The notes beneath the pieces are model-generated. The model worked only from the letters and a program-made list of their open reading frames with translations. It searched no databases and was not told the DNA's origin. From the NCBI GenBank assembly GCA_904066235.2, contig CAJFCV020000003.1, positions 11,718,001 through 11,782,000 of the forward strand: a DNA stretch of 64,000 nt. Reading direction: 5' to 3'. This stretch comes from Bursaphelenchus xylophilus (lineage: Eukaryota; Nematoda; Chromadorea; Rhabditida; Aphelenchoididae). Both the position numbers and the translations under genes were made by a program. Shown here piece after piece: positions 12,300 to 23,278 of this stretch. The stretch's first letter is position 1, and every line of letters begins with the position of its first letter.

Positions 12300-12791
12300 T
12301 TTTCTAGCAACTACTAACCCCAAAAAATGCGAAACATTCCTTAGCCATCCGTAAAACAACCATAAATAAACGCGAAATAAGTAAAATGAAAAATTGCGCC
12401 GTAAAGTTTGTCATGTTTGTAAATTACAACCAAGACCACCTTAAACAGTTTCTTCCAGAAAAAAATTGATGGAAACTTTGAAACCACGCAAAGACGTAAT
12501 TTTCACGGTAAAAATTAATCGCTCTAATCAAATTCCCCCAAAACAAATCGCTGTAAAAAACAACCTGGGCAGCTGTTGGGAGCGCCACTTTGACTGCATT
12601 GGAAGAGGAGCGCAGTAATGGGGGAAGAGAGTTTACAAAACAAAAGGAATTTGCGAGTAATTCAAGGGTTTTGAGTGGGGTTTTAATTTGTATAAGTAAG
12701 GGGATGGGAAGGGGGAGGAAGTAGCGACAAAAGTATCGAAAAATCGGCGGTAAATGCGTTGAGAAGGATGAAAAAATGTCTAATTAGGTTT

Positions 12792-12950
12792 TATCAGTCT
12801 GTCGGGAAAATAATGAGCACCCTGACGGATCGAAAATCGCATCGCGAGAAAATGAATTGTGTCCCGACAAAATTAATAAATTTCTTTATACTTCAGCGAC
12901 GCGACCGGTGTAGCGACATTGAGCTTGTTATTTTCCCGACAAACCAATAT
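12792..12950. mobile_element. MITE family B copy
   Basis: 159 bp from TATCAGTCTGTCGGGAAAAT to TATTTTCCCGACAAACCAATA. The right end is slightly diverged. An isolated right half of the same family ends near 13096. Confidence 0.75.
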
Positions 12951-13099
12951 TTCATGAACAAACTCGAAAAAAGATCGAATTTTGACCAAATTTTGGACCA
13001 AAATCTCGGTTTTCTCTGATAAGCGGACCTAGAAATCTCACATATGCCTTAAAAAATGTCGGCATTGCGCTCAATATGTTCCCGACAGACTGATACAAG

Positions 13100-14080
13100 A
13101 CTTGAAGAAAACGGCATAAGGCAAAGAAACCTGTCTTGGGGACAAAAAAATAAAAAAGGTGGGGACAAAACTAGGTTGGGCATGGCTGTTATCCGGGCCG
13201 AAATTTCGAAGCGCTAGGGTGTGGACAAAACCGTCCATTACAGTCGGCCCAGTAATTGGTTGTTGCCAGGCTTTCGAGACCCTGAAAAATTTCAAAAAAA
13301 GCCGAGGCGTCCTTGACGGGGCCTAAATTTGTCCCAATTTTGACCAAAATCAGAGCACCGCACGTCAAACTGAGATAGGCTAAAACGATCCGGTGGATAG
13401 GTTGACAATTCGCCAAAAAAGACGCGAAAAAACTTTTAGTCGGGGAAGAAATGGGGATTTTTTGGGGCGAGAGAGTACGTTTTTGCGCGTCTTTTTCTCT
13501 GACTTCTCTGTGAAATCAAGACGAAGTGTAAAAAACCGATTGCGAAGAGTCTATTCCGGTCACCTCCAATCCTACCTCCCTGCCATCTAATCCTACCTCC
13601 CTGCCTTCGAAAAAAAGTTATAAATGGCAGAAATACAACATATACATATACCCATCCGCATACTCCGCTGCGATCAAAGTGCAGCACCTACAAAAAACCC
13701 TCAGGAGAATTGGTTTTGTACTAACAATAAAACTCCAAACTTGTCAACCGTTTTTATCGCACAACCCCGAAAATATCACGTTTACCGGCACTGCAATACA
13801 AAGAACAATTACTCTAATTGTAAGGGTCGAGAGGTCAAACATGGCAACCAAATTATAGAGGTATTCCGGGAAAGAACTTTGTTGTCATCAATCTCATTCT
13901 CATCAAGGACTTTGCGGCTTTATAAACTATCAAGTTTATGGGAAGAAAAGGCATAAAACTTGGGCTTTCAATGAGTAATAATAAACAGAATGACATGACA
14001 TTAAAAAATGATCTGAAAACACGTGTGGCCTACGAGATTTCGATGGCATTTGGGGATAAATGAAAGGCACATAATATTAG
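13100..14080. other. Gene-free interval
   Basis: No supported gene. A ~21-bp C-rich direct duplication (AATCCTACCTCCCTGCC) lies near 13566-13605. Open frames here lack codon bias and splice context. Confidence 0.35.
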
Positions 14081-14085
14081 TATTA

Positions 14086-14167
14086 TATCAGTCTGTCGGG
14101 AAACGAGCACAATGTCGCATCGAAAGTCGCATCGCCGCAGAGAAAAAATTTTCCCGACAGACTGATA
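14086..14167. mobile_element. Short MITE family B derivative
   Basis: 82-bp internally deleted copy that keeps both ends: TATCAGTCTGTCGGGAAA and TTTTCCCGACAGACTGATA. Confidence 0.75.
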
Positions 14168-15633
14168 TAAGAGCATATTAACAATGATATTTTGCAAAGA
14201 TTACTGTATATTATATCTACAAAAAACAGTATTTTATACTGCTAAAACAGGGGTTTTGTCTCAATAACTTACAAACCATTGTGTGTCCAAAAAATATGTC
14301 ATGATGACACCCGTTGAGAGTGTGCCAGTGATACAAAAAACATGGCTAGGTGGTAGAGAGTAGACTCTGTACCATGAAGAAAAATTTTGGGCATTTCAAG
14401 GGTGTTCGCCGCGGGAAAAATTCAAAAATCCAGAAAATCCGTCATTCAAAATGAAAATGGCATAAGTTTTGAAGCCAATTTTTTTGTGGGCACTCTAGAG
14501 GTACTTCTAGCCATAAACAATCGTTTTTGCTACCATTGGCATATTTTCAACGGATGTCATCGTGACACATTTTTCTGGACACGCAAAGATTTATAAGTCT
14601 CGAGCCAAAGGCTCTGTATATAAAAGCGTAAAAAAACAGCCTTTTCTATGGCCTACAGTAATCTTTGTAAAATATCTCCACCGACACATTTTAATAGTGT
14701 GTCATCGTGACGCATTTTCTGGACGCGCGGATTTATAAGCCTCGAGCCATATTTAGTTATTTATCCAACCAAAATCCTAAAAATCAGACCGCCAAAAATA
14801 CCTTCTTTAAACTGTAAGCCTTCCGTGATGACATTAAAAATTACATTAACAACACCTCGACTTGTTCACTACACCCAGCCCCGAATTACACTCACTTCAA
14901 AACAATTTACAACCGAAGCAAAAAATTCGGCCGAAAGTATAACAGCATACTATCGAAATAACCGAATTACCACCGCAAACTACAAACACCACCCAGCAAT
15001 TTGTATGGGCACAATAACAGAGATATACATGCAAACGCCAGTGACATCCCGTACCAGTGTGAAAAAATTGTACACCACACTTTTTTACAAGCAAACTCCC
15101 GACGCGAAGATGGTTCGCACAATGAATGGGAATGGGCGGACGAAAATAGAAAAACGTAAAGGTAAAAAGGGGAATGGAGCAGATGGGCAGGTCGCATGGA
15201 AACAAACAAGGTGCGGAAAAGGCCATGAACTTAATCAATGGGACACGGGAATGACTTGGGAGGATTTGAACTTTTGAGAAAAGTTCAATTTTTTTTTGTT
15301 TTTAGTAGCCCTTGCGGAAAGTCGCCGGACTGATTTTTGGCGTTTGCACTTTGCAAAAAAGTTAGGCTACATGCACACCAAACCTTAAGAAATTTTCGAT
15401 TTTTTTGAAAGGTATTTTTCATTTTCTTTCAATTTTGATTTTTTGTTGTTACTAGCCCTTCCGGAAAGTCGCCGGACTGATTTTTGGCGTTTGCACTGTG
15501 CGAAAAAAGTCAGGGGAGCGACGGATCAAAAAAGGCTATTGCACTGTGCAAAAGCATGAAATTGCACAGTGCAAAACTTTTGCTTTCGCAGCGTGTCGCC
15601 AAGTTCAGTCCGACTACTATCCGAAAACGCTAA

Positions 15634-15792
15634 TATCAGTCTGTCGGGAAAATAATGTGCACACTGTCGCCGCACCAATCGTGTCGCTGAAGTGAAAAAA
15701 AAAATTGATTTTGCGGCAACACAATTCATTTTCTCGGCGGCGATGCGGTTTTTGAAGCGACAGTGTGCCCATTATTTTACCGACAGACTGAT
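15634..15792. mobile_element. MITE family B copy, inverted interior
   Basis: 159 bp from TATCAGTCTGTCGGGAAAAT to CCGACAGACTGATA. The interior lies in the opposite orientation to the 12.1-kb copy. A diverged half-copy follows at about 15955-16075. Confidence 0.75.
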
Positions 15793-16799
15793 AGAAGTTT
15801 ATTTGGGAAATCCTCTTTTTAGGGCCAAGTTTGCCTTTTGCGAAAAGGCCTTACATGGAAATAAGACTCTTTACGTCAAAATTCGCAAAAAACCCTCATA
15901 TTTTTTCAACTTTAGATTTATTAAAAACTTCGGTTGCTTCCGCAAAGCGCGATCCGTCGGGAAAATAATGAGCACATTGTTGCATTGAAAATTTCATCGC
16001 CGCCGAGAACATGAATTTTGCCCCAGAAAAATCAAATTTCTTTTCATCTCATTCTTTCCCCGGCTGACTGAATGGAAGAATATTCTAAATTTGTCCCAAG
16101 TTTCATCAAAATCTCAGCATTGCACTTGCACTACTGTACACTTTTTATTTGCAGAAATATGGGCAAAAAATGCTATTTCTCTGACCGTTTTCCTCGTTGA
16201 AAAATAGTTGAATATCTCGGCTGTTGCTTAATAGTAAACGCTAGAATCTTCAGGCATCTATATATGTGAATTATCCCCGAGTTCTATGCAAAATTTCAAG
16301 GAAATCCAAGGGTCGCATTGACAACTCTTCAATTGCAGTTTTAAAATACGCAATTCCCTTCAAGTCCTATAAAAAATCAAAATTCGCAACGTTGTCGTCC
16401 GACTTTTTTCCCAATATTCCACTTCCGAACCACGCCACGCTGACCTCTAATAAAAAAGACAATAAATCAAAATTTCAAAAAAATCCCAACCCTATTGCAA
16501 CATGACAAGCGAACCCCCCCCCCGAATCTTCAGCTTTCTCCAAAACCAATTATTCGGTTTAAACTGGATATATGACCTTTTAAGGAGAGAGTGTCGAGAA
16601 GAAATTCGAAGAATTTCCACGCAATCCAATTTGCGACGGGAACTTCTTTTCTAAACAAAATGTTTGTAGGGGAATTGATGCTAAGACGGGATTGGTCTGG
16701 AAAAACGGAAACAGTGGAGAAAGGAGGAAACGAAGGAGGCTTCAATGATCAGCCAAATGTTGCAGGAGAGGTAATAGTCTTCCCGGAAAGTCGTCCGAT

Positions 16800-17800
16800 T
16801 GATTTTTGGCGTCTGCACTGTGCGAAAACAAAAAAATTTCTTTGCACTGTGCAATTCACCCTTTTTCGCTAATTTCGCACCGTTCATCAACAAAATAGCC
16901 GCGACGTAGGTTTTTTTGGGACTGCACAGTGCAAACGGCTTTTTTGAGGTTTGCACAGTGCAAAAAGAGAAAAATGCACGGTGCGCTACAAGCGTGGGAA
17001 AATGTTCAAAATGCACTGTGCAAAAAGGAACAAATGTCCATGAACTTTATGAAAGTGCTAATAGACAAGTAAGTATACTAATATTATCAAATACCATGCC
17101 GTATTTTACCCTCAAATCCACGAATTTTATCGACCGTTTCACAAGTTTTGTTTTTGCGCAGTGCATTGAATTATGGAACTTGCACAGTGAAAACGGCTTT
17201 TTTGAGGTCTGCACTGTGCAAAAAAGCAAAATGCACTGTGCGTTGGCAATAAGCGTCGGAAAGTGTTCAAAATGCACTGTGCAAAAAAGAAAAAATGTCT
17301 ATGCACTTTATCAAAATACTACATAATGGATAGGTAAGTATACTAAAATTATCAAATACCTTGCCCGTTTTTTACCCTCAAATTCAGGAATTTTTTCGAC
17401 CGTTCCGCAAGTCTTTGCACTGTGCATTGAAATATGGAATTTGCACTGTGCAAACGGCTTTTTTGAGGTCTGCACTGTGCGAAAAGAGAAAAATGCACTG
17501 TGCGTTGGCGACAAGTGTGGGAAAAAGTTTAAGACGCACTGTGCGAGAGAGACAAAAATTTGTATGAAAATATAATACTAATAGACAACTAAGTATACTA
17601 ATATTATCAAACACCATGCCGTATTTTACCCTCAAATTCACCAATTATGTCGATCATTTCACAGGTTTTTGCACTGTGCATTGAAATTTGGAGTTTGCAC
17701 AGTGCAAACGGCTTTTTTGAGGTTTACACCGCGCGAAAAGGGAAAAATGCACTGTGCAAAAGCGAAAAAATGTCCATGCACTTTATGAAAATGCTAATGT
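16800..17800. repeat. ~260-bp tandem repeat carrying GCACTGTGCAA palindromes
   Basis: Three to four head-to-tail units, each marked by AACGGCTTTTTTGAGG (near 16933, 17189, 17453 and 17707). Each unit holds several copies of TTGCACTGTGCAA and variants, then GTAAGTATACTAA and CATGCCGTATTTTACCCTC. The palindrome is the same as in the 9.9-kb array but the period is different. No coding signal is seen. Confidence 0.75.
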
Positions 17801-18378
17801 CAAATAATTGTTTGCAATTTATTGCTAAACAAGTGATTTCGCAAATTCTAAAAAAATTCAACATATTACGCCGTATTTTACCCTCAAATTCAATTAATTC
17901 CAATTATATCAACTATTTCACAAGCCCCAAAAAATAAGCCCAAAAAATCTGCGTTTATCCCCAACCTTCGACGTTCACCTGCCCCTCTTCGCAATTGGCC
18001 TCGCAAAGTCTGCGAATGTAAAATGATTTCGTAATCGAAGCCGGCGTCCATCTTATTCATTATAGTGGAGATGCAATTGCGCCATTCGTTGGCGCGGAAA
18101 AAGTATGCTAATTTTAGGGCCGGACGGAAAGATTGTGCAATAAAAAGTTGAGCTGCAGGTTTTGTTCAGCGATTTTGAGGAAGTTTATGCAAAACCAGAG
18201 ATCTATGTTGATTTTTATGTGTTACAACGATAACTTGAAAATTTTCAAAAAATTTTTTACTGCGTATTTTACAAATTCCTCAGACGGTGGTATATGTTCC
18301 CTATCACTTTGTCGGGAAAATAAGAAATCTTCAACTGCTGAAACGTCGATTAACAATGTCTACACTTTTTGGTCTGCA

Positions 18379-18534
18379 TATCACTCTGTCGGGAAAATAA
18401 TGAGCACTCCGTCGCATAGAAAATCGCATCGCCGCCGAGAAGATGATTTGTGTTGCGGCAAAATCAATTTTTTCACTTCAGCGAGGTGATCATCGTAGCG
18501 GCATAAAACTCATTATTTTCCCGACAGATTGATA
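18379..18534. mobile_element. MITE family B copy, abutted by partial copies
   Basis: 156 bp from TATCACTCTGTCGGGAAAAT to TTTTCCCGACAGATTGATA. It shares its last bases with another left end (TATCAGTTTGTCGGG) that runs on without a partner. Further single ends lie near 18300 and 18680. Confidence 0.7.
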
Positions 18535-18845
18535 TCAGTTTGTCGGGAAAATAATGTGGATTTGTCACAGAACAATTAGTTTGCCTATCTGCTTAGGCCA
18601 ATTTCCTGGCGCTTTGCGCGCGAACCCGCGTTGGGAATGTAGGCTGACGAGTCGCTTAGCGAGTAGTCTCGTCAATTTTTTTAGTCTGTCGGGATAACTC
18701 TTCGCATCAAAAGTTGCATCGCTGTCGAGAAAATGAATTGTGAACCCCAAGCAAATTTATGGGGTTTTGGTATAAGAAGTAAAGGTAAAATACGATAATG
18801 GCAAGGCAAAATTCAATGTAAGATTCAGTTGCCAGCAGAGAAAAG

Positions 18846-18992
18846 TATCAGTGTCGGGAAAATAATAAGCACTCTGTTGCATCGAAATTTGTCGCCGAGA
18901 GAATGAATTGTGCCGCAAAATCAAATCGATTTTCACTTCAGCGAAGATTGGCTCAGCGACATTGTGCTCATTATTTTCCTGACAGCCTGATA
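18846..18992. mobile_element. MITE family B copy
   Basis: 147 bp from TATCAGTGTCGGGAAAATAA to TTATTTTCCTGACAGCCTGA, with small deletions relative to the 159-bp copies. Confidence 0.7.
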
Positions 18993-19683
18993 TTTTCAAA
19001 GCAGCACCTCCAATAAATTTGCATTTCAAACCCCAAAAAATCCATTTTCGAATCGAAAAGTGGGGCCAGAATTAATTCCGCCGCGATTTTCAGCTCTTTT
19101 TTCAACCGCCATTGTTCCTGAATCTATTTTTTGTCGTCTCCAAAAACACTTTTTTTTCGCATCGTTTCGGCACTTTTTACCAACTGACCAAAAAAACTTG
19201 AGCGAAAACAATTTTTTCAAGCAAAAAATCAGTTTTTCATTGGGCCCACAACACGGGTTTGGAACGTTTTTTTTGCGGCGCGCCGAGGTGAAAGTGATCC
19301 GAAAAGTGGCGGGGAAAAGGCGGGAAAAAGTTTTTGTTTTTATGAGTAGGCCGATAAGTAATGAGCCGACAGTCTTTTTGAAGTCGGAAACGTGTACCGT
19401 AGGTTGTTATGCTGGTGGGGAGAGGTGGAGATTAATGACTGTTCGTGGAAGTTGGGAACTGGAGGAAGGTACGGTGAATAGGGACAGATGGCTGACAAGG
19501 GAATGGACTTTATGTGTAAATCGATTTTGGCTTGGGACCTAGTCAGATCGAAAGGTGTATGGTAGTCGATTATTCACTTGGGGGGAAATCTCTGCGCGGG
19601 GCTTCAAAGCCGAGAAAATTGGCTTCAAAGTTTGGACGAAAATCAAAGGATAGGGATCCCGGAAAAGGAACAATAAAAAGTGT

Positions 19684-19751
19684 GAAGCAGTGGCCGAGTG
19701 GTCAGTGCGCTCGCTTTTTGCGCAAAAGGTCGCAAGTTCGAATCTGCTTCC
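19684..19751 (+). tRNA. tRNA-like gene (possible tRNA or tRNA-derived element)
   Basis: A perfect A-box-like TGGCCGAGTGG (19691-19701) and a B-box-like AGTTCGAATCT (19735-19745) have tRNA spacing. The 5' end GAAGCAG pairs perfectly with CTGCTTC (19744-19750), and a run of six T (19761-19766) suits RNA polymerase III termination. The span is short (67-68 nt), the D and T stems are imperfect, and no anticodon loop is convincing (a GCG reading is possible). It may be a degenerate tRNA or a tRNA-derived repeat. The Leu/Ser-like D-arm GGCCGAGUGG is the strongest resemblance. Confidence 0.45.
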
Positions 19752-20024
19752 ATTCATAACTTTTTTAAACAAAAATTTCTGTTATTTTTTTCCCTCTGAA
19801 CTCGATTATCGATGCAAGAAGTATATTTTAAACGGAACCATTCCATTTTCAACGGCTTTGCACCTTCCTTTTACAGTTTTAGAGCGCAGAGCACACCATC
19901 AACCTGATGTATTCAAAAACAACTTTCCATTATGTTAACTTTTTTATCTATACCACTTTTTTTAAATGTATAGCCGGATTAGCACGAAGAAAGCAGAAGT
20001 AAAAACGATAAATGATGGTTTGAG

Positions 20025-20100
20025 CTTGGAAAGACTCGAACCTGCAAGCTTTTGCGCAAAAAGCGAGCGCACTGACCACTCGGCCACTGCTTCACACTTT
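20025..20100 (-). pseudogene. tRNA-like sequence, second copy
   Basis: On the minus strand it has the same 5' half as the 19.68-kb gene, including TGGCCGAGTGG, then a different 3' half with a better B-box, GGTTCGAGTCT. The 3' end no longer pairs with GAAGCAG, so a proper acceptor stem is not formed. Most likely a pseudogene or chimera. Confidence 0.4.
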
Positions 20101-20430
20101 TTATTGTTCCTTTTCCGGGATCCCTATCCTTTGATTTTCGTCCAAAGTTTGAAGCCGATTTTCTCGGCTTTGAAGCCCCGCGCAGAGATTACCCCCCAGG
20201 TGAATAATCGACTACCATACACCTTTCGATCTGACTAGGTCCCAAGCCAAAATCGATTTACACATAAAGTCCATTCCCTTGTGAGATTACCGGGAGCTCA
20301 AGGTAAAAGGGTGTTGGCTACTGTAGTTTTGGGGAGGCTAGATGGTCTTAGACGCGCAGATTGAGATGAAAAAAGCTTGGACATCTTGTAGAGCTTGAAA
20401 TCATAGGTTGAAGCTGGAAAAATCAGCTAC

Positions 20431-20648
20431 AGTGACGAATCTGATCCAGTGGCAAAAAACGTACTATTTCCCACCCGGGAAGTGTCAGTCCCTATCCAAA
20501 TAAAAAAGCTCCGTTTTGAAGGGCCACAAAAAGAGCTTTGAAATCGGAGTTTTTTTTCACTTGGAGAGGGAGGTATTTTGCCACATTTTTTGACACTTCC
20601 CGGATGCAAAATGTTACGTTTTTTGCCGCTGTATCAGGTCCGCTGCTG
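20431..20648. mobile_element. TA-flanked palindromic MITE, family A, copy 2
   Basis: 218 bp between TA at 20429-20430 and 20649-20650. The left end is CAGTGACGAATCTGATCCAG and the right end GTATCAGGTCCGCTGCTG. It has the same core as the 1.3-kb copy with a shortened middle. Confidence 0.75.
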
Positions 20649-21473
20649 TAATAAATAGGGAAATTCTCAAACTGCGACCTTCAGATCTCGATGAAACTTG
20701 CCACTAATTTAGATAACACTTTTATATATGCTTATGTGTCAGATTCTCAGAAAAGATATTTGCAGGAAAATTCGAGATTTTTTGTCCGAAAGTTGACAAA
20801 AATTGACAATTTTTGGCAAGTTGAATATAAAAGAACGCAGCGAGGCCTGAGATGACAAAATCATAGAGGAAAAAAATAATTTTGCCACAGCCAAAAAAAT
20901 TTTAATGACGAAAACCTTTTCACTCCGCTTTAACCTCTTGTTCGAGGGCTTCAGAACCCTCGAAACCCAAGAAATCCCCAAACTGGAGCGGAATAATCGT
21001 AAAGATACCAAAGGCAGATCCGCTTACACCAACCGACACATGAATCGACGCATTCAGGAGATTTATTCCCAAAAACAATGTACATAAAACGTTGAAGAAA
21101 TGGCAGCTGTTACTCGTCTTTTCGCGCATTCATTTCATTTTTTCATTACTGATCAGGGCTCCCCCCACTCTGTCGGGCGTCCAGAAATGGCGTTCCAAGC
21201 GATCCGTCTCTTTAAGAGTGCAGGAGAGTAAGCGCGGAGGTCGAAGAGCATGATAAAATCTACAAGGTTAACGGAACGTTAAATTTGAAAATTCGCGGAA
21301 TTCAAACTACAGCTGCACTCTGTACAACAAAGCTGAAGGCAACAGAGATTGCCCAGAAAATGTGTCGCGATGACCCCCGAACCTTTGAAAGAAAATTGAA
21401 AAAGAAAACGAGGTCGATGCAATATGTATTTATTGCGAAACTCAGTTACACCATGAACGTTTCAAATCTCAAT

Positions 21474-22181
21474 TTACAATGATGGGAAGGTGACTGGGAG
21501 AGGGGCTCCAGTTCCGAATTCGAAGCTCTCCAATTTGGCAATGATCTCCAAAAGCTTGGCGATCAATTCAGCGAGGGGGTTTTCGAAAGGAATGGTGATT
21601 CCGAAGGGAATATCTCTCTTGGCACGGCCGCCCTCTTCCGAAGGGACGGTCACTTCCTCAGGGTTGATGGTGGGCAGGTGCAGACATTCCAAGATCTGGT
21701 TCAGGATGTCGAGCAGAACGTCGAATGTGGGCTCAGCGGTGACTGGCTCGAAGGCATCTCTCTTGACACGGCCAGCATCAGAAGGGATGGTGACGGCTTC
21801 GGGGTTGACGGTGGGGAGGTTCAGAGATTCGAGGATCTTGTTCAGAAGCTCGATGATTACGACCAATGGAGATGGTGGAAGGCCAGTGACTCCAGAGAAG
21901 ATATCTCTCTTGACTCGATCTCCCTCGACTCCCAATTCGGGGAAGGTAACGGCCTCGGGATCGACGGTTGGAAGGTGGAGATCCTCCAGAATTTGGTTGA
22001 GAATTTGAACCAAAGCCTCCAAAAGTGGCTCTTGTGGCTCCGGCAAAGTTACAGGTAGAACATTTGGAAGGGATGGGATGTCCGGTAGAGTTACAGGTGA
22101 AAGTTTTGGAAGGGATGGGATACTTGGGAAGCCTTGGGCCGTGGAGAAGGCCAAGAAGCAGAAGACCGCAACACACTTCAT
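21474..22181 (-). CDS. Secreted four-module peptide precursor, copy 1
   Basis: Intronless 235-residue precursor of a family I do not recognise. Residues 1-15 are a signal peptide, with likely cleavage after Ala15. A Pro-rich segment with two VTLP motifs follows (about 18-50). Then come four modules of ~48 residues, each with an amphipathic Leu/Ile helix followed in modules 1-3 by a P-T-(V/I)-(D/N)-P-E motif. R-x-K-R sites end at residues 92, 141 and 189. Secretory-pathway processing into four peptides is an inference from these sites. This copy is the most divergent at the signal peptide (Ala5, Phe7, Phe9, Thr14) and has Ile197/Phe199 in module 4. On the minus strand an AATAAA (TTTATT at 21429-21434) follows the stop. 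Confidence 0.85.
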   Translation of the reverse strand: MKCVAVFCFLAFSTAQGFPSIPSLPKLSPVTLPDIPSLPNVLPVTLPEPQEPLLEALVQILNQILEDLHLPTVDPEAVTFPELGVEGDRVKRDIFSGVTGLPPSPLVVIIELLNKILESLNLPTVNPEAVTIPSDAGRVKRDAFEPVTAEPTFDVLLDILNQILECLHLPTINPEEVTVPSEEGGRAKRDIPFGITIPFENPLAELIAKLLEIIAKLESFEFGTGAPLPVTFPSL

Positions 22182-22570
22182 TTTGGGGTTTCGCTGCTTT
22201 CGAATGGATTCGAAAGTATTGATGAGAAAAGGTTGGCTGGTTATGGCTTATATACATATTTTAAACAAGAGTACAGCAATGAAGGAGCTTAGGTGACGTC
22301 AACTTCCGTCGGGCAAACCCCCTTCTTCGTCGGTGTTTACAAATGGATGAAACAACCAATCCCACTGTCACAGTTAGAGTCAAAGGATTTGAATAATTCT
22401 GTCATCAAAATTTTGAAACTGAACCCTTTAATAATATGGAATATCGCTTTGACGAAAATAGCTCGGCGTATCACCAATACAATCAGATTAACTGTTTTGT
22501 TATATAAGCCATCGCCCACCAACCTTTTATCAATATTTCGAATCCATTCGAAAACAGCGAAACCCCCAAA
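22182..22570. promoter_or_regulatory. Bidirectional promoter of pair 1-2 (inverted class)
   Basis: 389 bp between the two start codons. Each side has a TATATAA box about 64-70 bp before ATG and a near-identical leader ending CCAAA before ATG. A perfect CRE palindrome TGACGTCA lies at 22294-22301, 113 bp from the minus-strand gene. In every other pair the site is nearer the plus-strand gene, so this pair is inverted as a block. Confidence 0.75.
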
Positions 22571-23278
22571 ATGAAGTGTGTTGTGGTCCTCTGCGTCTTG
22601 GCCTTCCCCATGGCTCAAGGCTTTCCAAGCATCCCATCTCTTCCAAAACTTTCACCTGTAACTCTACCGGACATCCCATCCCTTCCAAATGTTTTACCTG
22701 TAACTTTGCCGGAGCCACAAGAGCCACTTTTGGAGGCTTTGGTTCAAATTCTCAACCAAATTCTGGAGGATCTCCACCTTCCAACCGTCGATCCCGAGGC
22801 CGTTACCTTCCCCGAATTGGGAGTTGAAGGAGATCGAGTCAAGAGAGATATCTTCTCTGGAGTCACTGGCCTTCCACCATCTCCATTGGTCGTAATCATC
22901 GAGCTTCTGAACAAGATCCTCGAATCTCTGAACCTCCCCACCGTCAACCCCGAAGCCGTCACCATCCCTTCTGATGCTGGCCGTGTCAAGAGAGATGCCT
23001 TCGAGCCAGTCACCGCTGAGCCCACATTCGACGTTCTGCTTGACATCCTGAACCAGATCTTGGAATGTCTGCACCTGCCCACCATCAACCCTGAGGAAGT
23101 GACCGTCCCTTCGGAAGAGGGCGGCCGTGCCAAGAGAGATATTCCCTTCGGAATCACCCTTCCTTCCGAAAACCCCCTCGCTGAATTGATCGCCAAGCTT
23201 TTGGAGATCATTGCCAAATTGGAGAGCTTCGAATTCGGAACTGGAGCCCCTCTCCCAGTCACCTTCCCATCATTGTAA
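22571..23278 (+). CDS. Secreted four-module peptide precursor, copy 2
   Basis: Full-length 235 residues, identical to the array consensus except Pro13 in place of Ser in the signal peptide, which could weaken the cleavage region. The reading frame favours codons typical of highly expressed nematode genes (AAG, GAG, ATC, CTC, GTC, ACC). AATAAA lies about 40 bp past the stop. It is divergent from copy 1 and convergent with copy 3. Confidence 0.9.
   Translation: MKCVVVLCVLAFPMAQGFPSIPSLPKLSPVTLPDIPSLPNVLPVTLPEPQEPLLEALVQILNQILEDLHLPTVDPEAVTFPELGVEGDRVKRDIFSGVTGLPPSPLVVIIELLNKILESLNLPTVNPEAVTIPSDAGRVKRDAFEPVTAEPTFDVLLDILNQILECLHLPTINPEEVTVPSEEGGRAKRDIPFGITLPSENPLAELIAKLLEIIAKLESFEFGTGAPLPVTFPSL

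Larger units (their letters stand above)
19496..20281. repeat. Inverted repeat with 233-bp arms
   Basis: Arms 19496-19728 and 20049-20281 are nearly identical reverse complements separated by 320 bp. Each arm runs into a tRNA-like gene, and the homology stops abruptly inside it, right after GCGCAAAAG. The two tRNA-like genes therefore share a 5' half but have different 3' halves. Confidence 0.85.

Noticed and set aside
14825..15277. 150-residue open frame
   Set aside because: Thr-rich translation of AT/AC-rich DNA, overlapped by equally long frames on the other strand; no splice or promoter support.
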